DNA of 64,000 bases, taken from the NCBI RefSeq assembly GCF_900114875.1, contig NZ_FPKW01000002.1, positions 124,001 to 188,000 on the forward strand, given 5' to 3'. Origin of the DNA: Chryseobacterium limigenitum (GTDB taxonomy: Bacteria > Bacteroidota > Bacteroidia > Flavobacteriales > Weeksellaceae). Numbering within the stretch: position 1 is the stretch's first letter; each line of letters opens with the position of its first letter. This document shows positions 16,180 through 24,622 of the stretch, piece after piece. Under the pieces are notes generated by a model, which was not told the origin of the DNA, searched no databases, and saw nothing but the letters and a program-made list of their open reading frames with translations. Made by a program: the position numbers and the translations under genes.

Positions 16180-17598
16180 ATGCAGTTTACATCCTTTGTA
16201 TTTATTCTTTTTTTTCCGGTTGTTTTTGCCATATACTGGTGGGTTTTAGGAAAAAATCTTAAGGCTCAGAATATCTTTTTATTATTGGCCAGCTATGTGT
16301 TTTATGCAAGCTGGGACTGGAGGTTTCTTATACTTTTGGTGGTAAGCTCAGCAATATGCTATTATTTAGGGCTGAAAATTTCTGAAGCTGAAGATCTGAA
16401 ACGAAAAAAACTTTGGGTAAATTTAGGACTGCTGTTTTCTGTAGGAACATTATTTTATTTTAAATATTTTAATTTCTTTATTGAGTCTTTTGCCGATTTG
16501 TTTGGAATTAAAAATGATCTGACCTTAAAAATAATTTTACCGCTGGGAATTAGTTTTTATACCTTCAGGATGATAAGCTATATTCTTGATATTAAGAATA
16601 ATAAGTTGAAAGCTGAAACAGATGCATTAATTTTTTTCAACTACATTTCCTTTTTCCCAAGTATGACTTCCGGTCCTATCGACAAAGGAGGGCTACTACT
16701 TCCACAGTTGAAGAAAGAAAGAGTTTTTACAATAGAAAGTGGCTCTGATGCTGCAAGACAGATCCTTTTGGGAGCATTCAAAAAATTGGTTGTTTCTAAT
16801 AGTATTTCACCCATTACTCAGAATATATTCCAAAATTACGAAAATCTTTCGGGGAGTACGATAGCTTTTGGGGCGGTACTTTTTCTATTCCAGATGTATG
16901 CGGATTTTTCAGGATATTCGGATATGGCTATTGGTATCGCAAAACTTTTAGGTTTTAAAACCACTAAAAACTTTGCTTTCCCTCTTTTTGCTCAGAATAT
17001 TGCAGATTATTGGAGGAAATGGCATATTTCATTGACTTCTTGGTTAACAGAATATGTCTTTACACCTTTGGTAATACAGTTTAGAGATTATGATAAAAAA
17101 GGGTTAATGCTTGCCGTTTTTCTGAATTTTGTGATCGTAGGTTTCTGGCACGGAGCAAACTGGACATTTATTGTGTACGGAGCGTTGCAAGGGCTGTATT
17201 ATGTTCCGTTAGTGGTTAACAATCAGATTAATAAAAAGAAAAAATTATCTAAGACAATTCCTACATTTAAAGAATTTGGGAATATTGTTTATACAATGAT
17301 TTTGGTTTGTTTTGCTTTGATTCTGTTTGTGGCTCCTAGTTTAAAAGATGCTTTCGGGATGTATGGAAGAATTTTCAGTCTTTCACTTTTCTCAATTCCG
17401 CAGTTTATTAAAATTAAAATTTTAGGGTTAATCGGAGTTATCATTTTAATTGACTGGATTAATAAAGAGCAGGAACACGGCTTGGAAATCAGCAGATTTA
17501 AACCAATGGTAAGAAGGAGCTTTTATGTTTTTCTTATTTTTCTGATTATGTATTACGGCGTGTTTGGTAACGGAAGTTTCATCTATGAACAGTTCTAA
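16180..17598 (+). CDS. MBOAT-family O-acyltransferase (second copy)
   Basis: The 472-residue polytopic protein shares the whole architecture of the MBOAT at 10430-11863: LASYVFYASWDWRFL, PLGISFYTFRMISYILDI, ADFSGYSDMAIG, DYWRKWHISLTSWLTEYVF and catalytic His324 in FWHGANWTF. Sequence divergence from the first copy is large, so this is not a recent duplication, and acyl donor or acceptor may differ. It ends in TAATG, overlapping the SGNH-like gene by one base. It probably transfers the acyl group made by FkbH, ACP and neighbours across the inner membrane. Confidence 0.95.
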   Translation: MQFTSFVFILFFPVVFAIYWWVLGKNLKAQNIFLLLASYVFYASWDWRFLILLVVSSAICYYLGLKISEAEDLKRKKLWVNLGLLFSVGTLFYFKYFNFFIESFADLFGIKNDLTLKIILPLGISFYTFRMISYILDIKNNKLKAETDALIFFNYISFFPSMTSGPIDKGGLLLPQLKKERVFTIESGSDAARQILLGAFKKLVVSNSISPITQNIFQNYENLSGSTIAFGAVLFLFQMYADFSGYSDMAIGIAKLLGFKTTKNFAFPLFAQNIADYWRKWHISLTSWLTEYVFTPLVIQFRDYDKKGLMLAVFLNFVIVGFWHGANWTFIVYGALQGLYYVPLVVNNQINKKKKLSKTIPTFKEFGNIVYTMILVCFALILFVAPSLKDAFGMYGRIFSLSLFSIPQFIKIKILGLIGVIILIDWINKEQEHGLEISRFKPMVRRSFYVFLIFLIMYYGVFGNGSFIYEQF

Positions 17599-18521
17599 TG
17601 AAAAAGTTTTTATTTAAAATATCATTTTATATTATTGGAGTTATTGGTGTTTTGCTGTTCTTAGGAACTTATGCAGATGGTAATACGGATGATAATTACA
17701 GACATTATACGGGGCCTAACCCTTCCGATATGATTTTGGGAGATTCCCGAGGCGGGCAGGCTGTTATTCCCTATGTTTTGGATGAAAAATTTAGAGGGAG
17801 AAAGTTTAATAATTTTGCACTGAATATTGGTGATTCTCCTTACGGGCAAGTATATCTTGAGGCTGTAAAGAAAAGAATTAACCCGGATACCAAAGATGGA
17901 ATTTTCATTTTAACGGTTGATCCCTGGTGTTTGTCGGTAGACAAAAGTTTAATAAACTCGAAAGAAGATCCGGATAGAAATTCTCCTTTGGCTGATATGC
18001 ATTTTTATGATATGAGCCCAAACTATGAATACCTTTTAAAGCATTTTTCAAAAAGCTGGTTTAATATTTACAGGGATAGACAGGAAATGGGAAGATCGAA
18101 GACTTTTTTGCATGAAAATGGGTGGATGGAAGTAAATGTTAATATACATCCTGACAGCATCAGAGCCAGAGAAGTTAAAAAGATTGAAGGATATACTGAT
18201 ATGCTTAAAAAGCAGCAAATCTCACAATACAGAATAAATGGTTTTGAAGATATGATTAAGTATCTTAAAGAAAAAGGAACGGTTTATATTGTAAGAATTC
18301 CGGCGTTCAAAGGCATGATGGAGCTTGAAAACAGATATTCTCCGGGATTCAGCAGTAAAATACAGGCTATAGCTCAAAAAAATGGAGTTAAGTTTTTTGA
18401 CTTATCCTCAAAACCAGAGAATTATATTTATACGGATGGAAACCATATGTATAAAGAATCCGGGAAGGTCTTCACTGCTCAGATTGCTGATTCTATCATA
18501 GCAAATCCAAAAATGAAATAA
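17598..18521 (+). CDS. SGNH-like membrane-anchored partner of MBOAT (second copy)
   Basis: The 307-residue protein has an N-terminal membrane anchor (about residues 5-24) and an extracytoplasmic domain. Ser50 in MILGDSRGG and Asp280/His283 in YTDGNHMY fit the Ser and D-x-x-H of the SGNH fold. The GDSRGG block is clearer than in the first copy. It probably works with the MBOAT that overlaps it by one base, as AlgJ/AlgX with AlgI or DltD with DltB. Its stop lies 2 bp from the stop of the convergent GT2 gene, with no terminator between them. Confidence 0.75.
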   Translation: MKKFLFKISFYIIGVIGVLLFLGTYADGNTDDNYRHYTGPNPSDMILGDSRGGQAVIPYVLDEKFRGRKFNNFALNIGDSPYGQVYLEAVKKRINPDTKDGIFILTVDPWCLSVDKSLINSKEDPDRNSPLADMHFYDMSPNYEYLLKHFSKSWFNIYRDRQEMGRSKTFLHENGWMEVNVNIHPDSIRAREVKKIEGYTDMLKKQQISQYRINGFEDMIKYLKEKGTVYIVRIPAFKGMMELENRYSPGFSSKIQAIAQKNGVKFFDLSSKPENYIYTDGNHMYKESGKVFTAQIADSIIANPKMK

Positions 18522-18523
18522 TT

Positions 18524-19462
18524 CTAAAACAATCCTTTTCTAAAATTAATATTGAATAATCCCGAACGAATACTGGGATAATCCGTAATAAGATATTTTC
18601 CTATCATTCCCCATTTCTTAAAACGTGGAGCAACAGCAATTTCAAAACTGCGATGCATCCTTTTTATATGAATTTTGGCGTCTTTGGGGATGGTTTCTTC
18701 ATTTTGAGACCATTTATTTATTTCTCTCCAAAGTAAAACCCTTGTTGTGGCAGGATTTATCTGTCCGGAATTTACTTTAGTGATTCTATTATCTTCATGC
18801 ACGCCTCTCATCGCTACAGCCTTGTCTATAATGCCTGTATGCAAATTGAGATAGTAAGATAGTCTTAATAGAAATTCTGTATCCTGATGAAGCTTTAAAT
18901 GGGTTTTAAAGAAAGCGCTCATTTTATCTAACGATTCTCTCCGTAAGGTAAGAGCATCTAGGGTAAACTGCCCAAAAGCTCCTCGCATATGAATCTGCCC
19001 TGGAAATACATCTTTCGGGTGATGCTTCTTATAGACAGTCGTAAGCCGATCTCCGAATAACTTATAATACTGTTTTTTTGATTTTTCAGAATAATAATGA
19101 ACCCCGATAGCACCGTATACACCTTCTACATCGGGATTTTTGAAAAGCTCTTTTTCGGCATCAAATCTATTGGGAAGATAGTAATCATCGGCATCTAGGA
19201 ATGCTATAATATCTCCGGAAGCTTTCTCTAATCCCAGATTTCGGGTTGCTCCGGCTCCATGATTTTCTTTGTCGGGATGTTGATAGAGTTTTACCCGGTT
19301 ATATTTTTCAGCTAATTCCGTACAGATTTGTAGTGCATTGTCTGGCGATTTATCTTCTATTAGAATCACTTCAAATACTTCTTCAAACTGCAATGCAGAC
19401 TCTACAGCCTGAGAAACATATTTTTCGGCATTATAAACGGGAATAATTACTGATATTTTCAT
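18524..19462 (-). CDS. GT2-family glycosyltransferase (paralogue 1 of 3)
   Basis: The 312-residue GT-A protein has MKISVIIPVYNAEKYVSQ, LIEDKSPDNAL, the NHGAGATRNLGLE segment and FLDADDYYLPNRF as the metal-binding DxD motif (about 90-102). Residues 1-110 are nearly the same as in the gene at 19478-20416. The C-terminal half is also alignable through NKWSQNEETIP, KRMHRSFEIAVAP and TDYPSIRSGL. This is the last gene of the long minus-strand unit. Duplicated GT2s in one locus often add the same or related sugars at different positions. Confidence 0.9.
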   Translation of the reverse strand: MKISVIIPVYNAEKYVSQAVESALQFEEVFEVILIEDKSPDNALQICTELAEKYNRVKLYQHPDKENHGAGATRNLGLEKASGDIIAFLDADDYYLPNRFDAEKELFKNPDVEGVYGAIGVHYYSEKSKKQYYKLFGDRLTTVYKKHHPKDVFPGQIHMRGAFGQFTLDALTLRRESLDKMSAFFKTHLKLHQDTEFLLRLSYYLNLHTGIIDKAVAMRGVHEDNRITKVNSGQINPATTRVLLWREINKWSQNEETIPKDAKIHIKRMHRSFEIAVAPRFKKWGMIGKYLITDYPSIRSGLFNINFRKGLF

Positions 19463-19477
19463 ATAAATAATAGCAAT

Positions 19478-20416
19478 TTAAATTAGGGCAGACCTAAAAT
19501 TAATATTATATAATCCTGATCTGATACTTGGGTAGTCCGTAATAAGATATTTCGCAATCAATCCCCATTTTTTGAAAGTTGGGGCAATGGCGATCTCAAA
19601 GCTGCGAAGCATTCTGTTGATATGAATTTTAACATCTTCGGGTATCGTCTCTTCGTTTTTTGCCCAATTATTCAGTTCTCTCCAAAGTAAAACCCTTGTT
19701 GTGGCAGGATTTATTTTTCCGGAATCTACCTTTGTAATCCTGTTGTCTTCATGTAGTCCTCTTAGCGCTAAAGCTTTATCATTAATACCTGTGTAAAGTT
19801 GAAGGTAGTAAGCTAATCTTATTACAAATTCTGAATCCTGATGAAGCCGAAGAGAGGTTTCGAACATTTTGCTCATTTTGGAAAGAGCCGATTTTCTAAT
19901 TGTTAAAGCATCGAGATGAATTAAACCAAAAGTCCCGCGTAAATTGATCAAACCTAAATAAACATCTTCAGGATTTGTTTTTTTATAGACAGTATCTAGT
20001 TTATCTTTATAAATAGGGTAGAATTGTTCTCTTGCTTTTTCTGAATAATACTGTACTCCATTGGCTCCATAAACACCATCTACGTCCGGGTTTTTGAAAA
20101 GCTCTTTTTCAGCATCAAATCTATTGGGCAAATAATAATCATCAGCATCTAAAAATGCGATAAAATCACCGGTTACTTTTTCTAATCCCAGATTTCTGGA
20201 CGCTCCTGCGCCGTGGTTTCCTTTGTCCGGATGTTGATACAGTTTAATTTGATCATATTTTTCAGCTAATTCCTGGCAAATCTGCAAAGCATTATCCGGA
20301 GATTTATCTTCAATTAAAATAATCTCATATACCTCTTTGAACTGAAGGGCAGACTCTACAGCTTGTGAGATGTATTTTTCAGCATTATAAACGGGAATGA
20401 TTACAGAAATTTTCAT
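19478..20416 (-). CDS. GT2-family glycosyltransferase (paralogue 2 of 3)
   Basis: This 312-residue protein has exactly the same length as the next gene downstream and matches it from end to end with scattered substitutions, for example LIEDKSPDNALQICQ and FLDADDYYLPNRF. It keeps the full GT-A core and the HQDSEFVIRLAYYLQ region of the active site. The two genes are separated by 15 bp, which points to tandem duplication followed by divergence. Its function is presumably transfer of one sugar in the repeat unit. Confidence 0.9.
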   Translation of the reverse strand: MKISVIIPVYNAEKYISQAVESALQFKEVYEIILIEDKSPDNALQICQELAEKYDQIKLYQHPDKGNHGAGASRNLGLEKVTGDFIAFLDADDYYLPNRFDAEKELFKNPDVDGVYGANGVQYYSEKAREQFYPIYKDKLDTVYKKTNPEDVYLGLINLRGTFGLIHLDALTIRKSALSKMSKMFETSLRLHQDSEFVIRLAYYLQLYTGINDKALALRGLHEDNRITKVDSGKINPATTRVLLWRELNNWAKNEETIPEDVKIHINRMLRSFEIAIAPTFKKWGLIAKYLITDYPSIRSGLYNINFRSALI

Positions 20417-20428
20417 TTTTTTATCAAA

Positions 20429-21427
20429 TTATGCTTTTAACTTTAGTTTTAAATATTCGGTTATTTTTCTTTCTACAAAATAGTAAAAAAATGCTGCTAC
20501 AGCAATTACAATAGCCAATTTCAATACAAGATAAGGCAAATTAAGATAACCTTGTACTTTGAATTTTCTGAAAAGTATTTCTACAAAAGGATGAGACAGA
20601 TATAGAGAATAAGAAATGTCTCCTAAAAAGATTAAAAACCGATTTCCTTTTATATGAAAGGTAAAATCAAATAGTAAAAATGACAATACAAACATAGAAA
20701 CGATTAATAATACCAATAAGTGATTTGTTATAACTATAATTTTAAATAAATGCAGTATAAAAAACGTAATTCCAACAATTGAAATTACTGTTGCCCATTT
20801 TTTAGGAACTGTAACTTTCGCCAGTAAAAGAGCGAATAAAATGCCTGCTATAAAGAATAAATTAGAATAATTGGTAACCATCTGCATATAAGCACTGCCA
20901 AAATCAAATAGAAGCCCTAATATATAAGTGATGATGAAAAAGACTACTATAAAAAAATACCTATACCTTTTAAATACCAATGAAATACCGAATATAAGGT
21001 AAAAAAACATTTCATAATTCAAAGACCAGCCTAAATACAGAACCGGCGGAGTATCTTTCTCGGGAAGGAACAGCATCGAATGATAAAACCTTGAAAAAGT
21101 TTCTCCCTGAAAGTATAAAAAGAAACTTCCTCCAAGAATCATCCATGCAAAAGTTAATAGATAATAAAGTGGCACAATTCTGATTAATCTTCTTTTATAA
21201 AATATTGAGATCTCTTTTGAAATACCTTTGCTGAAATCCAATTTCCGGGTTGTAAATGCCATTATAAAACCGCTGATTACAAAGAAAATAGGAACTCCGA
21301 TATTTCCCTTTCCGAATAAAATATCACCAAATTGTATAGTCTCAAAATTTATATAGCCCCGAAAGTGGAAACAGCAAACTAATAATGCCGAAATTCCTCT
21401 TAATATCTGTAGGTTATTTAGTTTCAT
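20429..21427 (-). CDS. Acyltransferase family 3 (OafA/WecH-like) membrane protein
   Basis: The 332-residue protein has about ten transmembrane segments and the family-3 start LQILRGISALLVCCFHFRGY, with the conserved Arg and His near residues 9 and 21. PIFFVISGFIMAFTTRK follows. The C-terminus SYSLYLSHPFVEILFRK is also typical. Such enzymes O-acetylate surface polysaccharide using cytoplasmic acetyl-CoA. No SGNH domain is fused. It lies between the second and third copies of the GT2 triplet, 12 bp from the second copy, so it entered after or together with the duplication. Confidence 0.92.
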   Translation of the reverse strand: MKLNNLQILRGISALLVCCFHFRGYINFETIQFGDILFGKGNIGVPIFFVISGFIMAFTTRKLDFSKGISKEISIFYKRRLIRIVPLYYLLTFAWMILGGSFFLYFQGETFSRFYHSMLFLPEKDTPPVLYLGWSLNYEMFFYLIFGISLVFKRYRYFFIVVFFIITYILGLLFDFGSAYMQMVTNYSNLFFIAGILFALLLAKVTVPKKWATVISIVGITFFILHLFKIIVITNHLLVLLIVSMFVLSFLLFDFTFHIKGNRFLIFLGDISYSLYLSHPFVEILFRKFKVQGYLNLPYLVLKLAIVIAVAAFFYYFVERKITEYLKLKLKA

Positions 21428-21620
21428 AATATTTTAATAACTAATGATTGTTCTTTTGATGATTGATATATTTAAAAAGTAAAAAATGACAGAATTATTT
21501 TTACGATTAATTATGTTTCTATTTATTATTCCGAATTATCAGAAAACTTATATTTAATTAAATAGTTTTTAACTAAATGATTGATATAAAGCGTACTATT
21601 GGGTAGTAACTGCCTCCATT
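21428..21620. other. Intergenic region, 193 bp
   Basis: This is the largest gap inside the 18524-35431 minus-strand gene series. I see no coding frame, no strong hairpin and no TAnnTTTG element on the minus strand. It may still hold a weak promoter for the three distal genes. Confidence 0.4.
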
Positions 21621-22556
21621 TTATCTGTTGAGATAGGTAAAGCGATATTGTGTTTTTAATATTTGCGGGTTTTTAATAACTTCTAAAAAGATACAAAAAT
21701 ATTTATTTAGTCCTGTTTTTAATGATAAGTCAAACGATTTATAGGTCAGATAAATTTTCCTTTTACCTTCCGGAAGTATTGAATTTGAATCTGCCCAATT
21801 ATAGAGTGAAGTCCATAAAAGAAGCTGTCTTTGATTATATTCTCTGGAATACCTTACAATTTTCGTTATCCTGTTATTGTCATGAACACCTCTTACGGCA
21901 ATCGCTTTATCTATAATTCCGGATTTTAGATAGCAGTGATAAGCTAATTTCGTGATAAAATCGGAGTCCTGATGTACACGAAGATTTTCGTTGAAGCGAA
22001 GATCATTCTTTATTAATGCTGATTTTCTTATCGTAAGAGCATTCAAATGAAAGAATGTTCCGAAAACCTTAGTTGTTAAACCTAATAGACCTCTGAAAAC
22101 CTCTTCTCCCTCTGCAGGAAAATTAACGGTGGTCAAAGAAATATTTTTGAACTTATCCTGAAATGCCTGTTTGCCTTTCTCAGTTAAATATTCCACACCA
22201 ATAGCACCGAAAACACCTTCAATTTTGGTATGTTTAAAAATTTCTTTTTCTGCCTCAAAACGGTTGGGAAGGTAATAATCATCAGCATCAAGAAAAGATA
22301 TGAATTCACAGTTTGCTTTTTCAAGTCCTAAATTCCTTGTTGCTCCGGCTCCGTGATTTCCTTTGTCGGGATGTTGATATAATTTGATTTTTGAGTTTTT
22401 CACAACCAATTTCTGACAAATTTCCAATGAATTGTCGGTCGATTTATCTTCAACTAATACAATTTCTTGTACTTCATCAAATTGTAGTGCAGAATCTACA
22501 GCCTTCTCCAAAAATTCTGACGCATTGTAAACGGGAATAATAACTGATATCTGCAT
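21621..22556 (-). CDS. GT2-family glycosyltransferase (paralogue 3 of 3)
   Basis: The 311-residue protein shares the same GT-A core as the two copies downstream: QISVIIPVYNASEFLEKA, LVEDKSTDNSLEIC, HGAGATRNLGLEKANCEF and FLDADDYYLPNRF, with HQDSDFITKLAYH. It is more divergent, especially in the C-terminal quarter, which ends in a short basic tail. It is probably the oldest duplicate. It lies 5 bp downstream of the FkbM-type methyltransferase gene. Confidence 0.9.
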   Translation of the reverse strand: MQISVIIPVYNASEFLEKAVDSALQFDEVQEIVLVEDKSTDNSLEICQKLVVKNSKIKLYQHPDKGNHGAGATRNLGLEKANCEFISFLDADDYYLPNRFEAEKEIFKHTKIEGVFGAIGVEYLTEKGKQAFQDKFKNISLTTVNFPAEGEEVFRGLLGLTTKVFGTFFHLNALTIRKSALIKNDLRFNENLRVHQDSDFITKLAYHCYLKSGIIDKAIAVRGVHDNNRITKIVRYSREYNQRQLLLWTSLYNWADSNSILPEGKRKIYLTYKSFDLSLKTGLNKYFCIFLEVIKNPQILKTQYRFTYLNR

Positions 22557-22561
22557 TACGG

Positions 22562-23383
22562 TTAAATTGGGGTAATAATTAAGTTGTCATTGATAATTAA
22601 TTCTGGCTCTACGCTGTAGAATTCTTTTTTTAATTCTCTACTATATACTTTGTAATTATTATCTAGAAAGAATTTTATTAAATCTTGAGGAGTGTAAGTC
22701 CCTTCTTCTTCAATTGCTAATGGGCAAAACTCCATGAAAAATATTGGTCTGTTTTGCAGGAAAATATCTTTGTTGCCTAATACTACAACAGCTTCATAGC
22801 CTTCAACATCTAATTTAACGACATCAAACTTCGTGTCAGCAATCATTTTCTTTAAAGGCTCAACCTGAACATTAATTATTTTATTTCCGGGATTTTTAGA
22901 CTCAATAAATGAACTCATACCAGCATGACCTGCTACATAATTAAAAGAATGTACAGCAGAATCTTTGCCTATTGCAGTATTAAAAAGTTTTACATTTTGA
23001 TATTTATTTTCTTTAATACTATCGCTAAATTCTTTATAAACATCTGGAATTGGCTCAAAAGCATAAATCTGCTTGCAATAAGGTGCAAGTAATAAACTAT
23101 GTTGACCGATATTGGCTCCGATATCTAATAATACTTTGTCTTTAGAAAGGGTGTTTCTTATATCATCAATAATTTCCTGTTCATAAATTCCATTTTTAAA
23201 AATATAAAAATCGACATACCCGAATTTTTTATTTAAAAATATTTTAGTCTTTTTATTATTATAATTAATTATAAAAAGTTTCCTATTATCCAGAAAAGAA
23301 ATATTTTGTTTTCTCTTGATAAAATTGATTATACCTTCTTGAAAAAAAATGCTAGTAAAACTTTTTTTTAATGATTTATACAT
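22562..23383 (-). CDS. FkbM-family methyltransferase
   Basis: The 273-residue protein has an N-terminal extension to about residue 90, then the SAM-binding LLDIGANIGQHSLLLAPY (motif I), YAFEPIPDVYKEF (motif II) and the FkbM-specific VVKLDVEGYEAVVVLG block. The C-terminal FFMEF completes the family pattern. FkbM-type enzymes O-methylate sugars or small molecules. In this locus it likely methylates a sugar hydroxyl of the chain. If the methyl group caps the chain it could be the signal read by the C-terminal domain of Wzt, but that is inference. Confidence 0.88.
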   Translation of the reverse strand: MYKSLKKSFTSIFFQEGIINFIKRKQNISFLDNRKLFIINYNNKKTKIFLNKKFGYVDFYIFKNGIYEQEIIDDIRNTLSKDKVLLDIGANIGQHSLLLAPYCKQIYAFEPIPDVYKEFSDSIKENKYQNVKLFNTAIGKDSAVHSFNYVAGHAGMSSFIESKNPGNKIINVQVEPLKKMIADTKFDVVKLDVEGYEAVVVLGNKDIFLQNRPIFFMEFCPLAIEEEGTYTPQDLIKFFLDNNYKVYSRELKKEFYSVEPELIINDNLIITPI

Positions 23384-23459
23384 ATTATTTTTTTTATAGT
23401 TGTTTTTTTTAATCTGTTGAAAATATTTTTGTCCAGAGTTCTGTTTTATAAATTCTATT

Positions 23460-24620
23460 TTAGAATATATTGATTTTTTTGCTGTATATGGTGTTTAGTT
23501 TTTCACTAAAGACAAAAGGATCGTGATTTTCTTTAATTCTTTCCAAAGAATTTTTTGATTTTTCCAACAGTTGCTGAGGATTTGTAAAAATATCTTCTAA
23601 AATATTCTCAAGCTGTAGTTTCAATGTTCTTTTAAGCTCATCTCGTTGCTCATTTGTGAAATAAAGCGCTTGTTTTAAACGGTTTTGAGGTAAATGAATA
23701 AGCCATCCACAGTTTTCATTATTAATTTCCGGCAAAGCACGTATATCTGTCGTAACGACGGGAACTCCTGCTGCCTGCATTTCCAAAACGGAAAATCCAT
23801 AAGTGTCCGACCAAGTTGGTAGCAAACCTACATGGGATTCTTTAATGAGATCTAAAACTTTTTCATTAGGAATGTTCTCGAAAATATCGATCCATTCTTC
23901 TTTTTTCAACATTTCTTTAGTTTCCTGAGCTTCTTTTTCGGTCACCTTAGTTACGTAATGATCGGTTTTAAACGAGGAAACAATCGTAAGTTTGAAATTA
24001 TATTTTTGTCTTAATTTTTTTAAAACTTCAATCATTTCGACACCGCCTTTCAAGTGAAATTGTGTTCCGACAAAAATGAAATTAAAGACCCCAATATTTT
24101 TGTAAACTTCCTCCGAATCTCTTGGAATAACCTCCTGAGACGGATGAATAACCGAAAGTTTATTTTTAATTACTTCCTGAAATTGAGGATAATTTTTTAA
24201 TAACTCTAGCTGAATATTTGCAGAAGCCTGCGAAATTGAGATAATTCCTAAACAGTTTTTTCTGGAAATCTGTTTAAGGGCATTTTCTGTTTTTGTATTA
24301 TGAATATGTTGAGGTTCAGTTTTTTGATGATCGTTTTTAGTTTCAGTAAATCTTGGAACTAACGTTTCAAAAGACGTAACCCATTTTTGAGAAGAATAAT
24401 TAATATCATTATAAAGATGCAGAATATCGATCTTCGGTTTTTGATAAAAAAAATATTTTCCTTCGATATTGCTTTTTTTTCTAAATAATATTTTCTTTAC
24501 AGTAGACAAAGAATGAAAAAGATTGTTATTCTTTCTCAAAAATATATACTCAAATCCGGAAACTTTATTTAAAATGTTTCTTCTGATCGGATAATCATTT
24601 TGTGTCAGACCTATTTTCAT
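23460..24620 (-). CDS. GT4-family glycosyltransferase
   Basis: The 386-residue GT-B protein has a weakly conserved N-terminal domain and a clear second domain with FNFIFVGTQFHLKGGVEMIEV (about 182-202), VGLLPTWSDTYGFSVLEMQAAGVPVV and a C-terminal helix. The E-x7-E site is altered: D of SDTYGFSVLE replaces the first acid, which occurs in some GT4 members. The start lies 2 bp after the amidotransferase gene, so the two are likely translated together. Specificity is unknown. Confidence 0.85.
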   Translation of the reverse strand: MKIGLTQNDYPIRRNILNKVSGFEYIFLRKNNNLFHSLSTVKKILFRKKSNIEGKYFFYQKPKIDILHLYNDINYSSQKWVTSFETLVPRFTETKNDHQKTEPQHIHNTKTENALKQISRKNCLGIISISQASANIQLELLKNYPQFQEVIKNKLSVIHPSQEVIPRDSEEVYKNIGVFNFIFVGTQFHLKGGVEMIEVLKKLRQKYNFKLTIVSSFKTDHYVTKVTEKEAQETKEMLKKEEWIDIFENIPNEKVLDLIKESHVGLLPTWSDTYGFSVLEMQAAGVPVVTTDIRALPEINNENCGWLIHLPQNRLKQALYFTNEQRDELKRTLKLQLENILEDIFTNPQQLLEKSKNSLERIKENHDPFVFSEKLNTIYSKKINIF

Positions 24621-24622
24621 AG

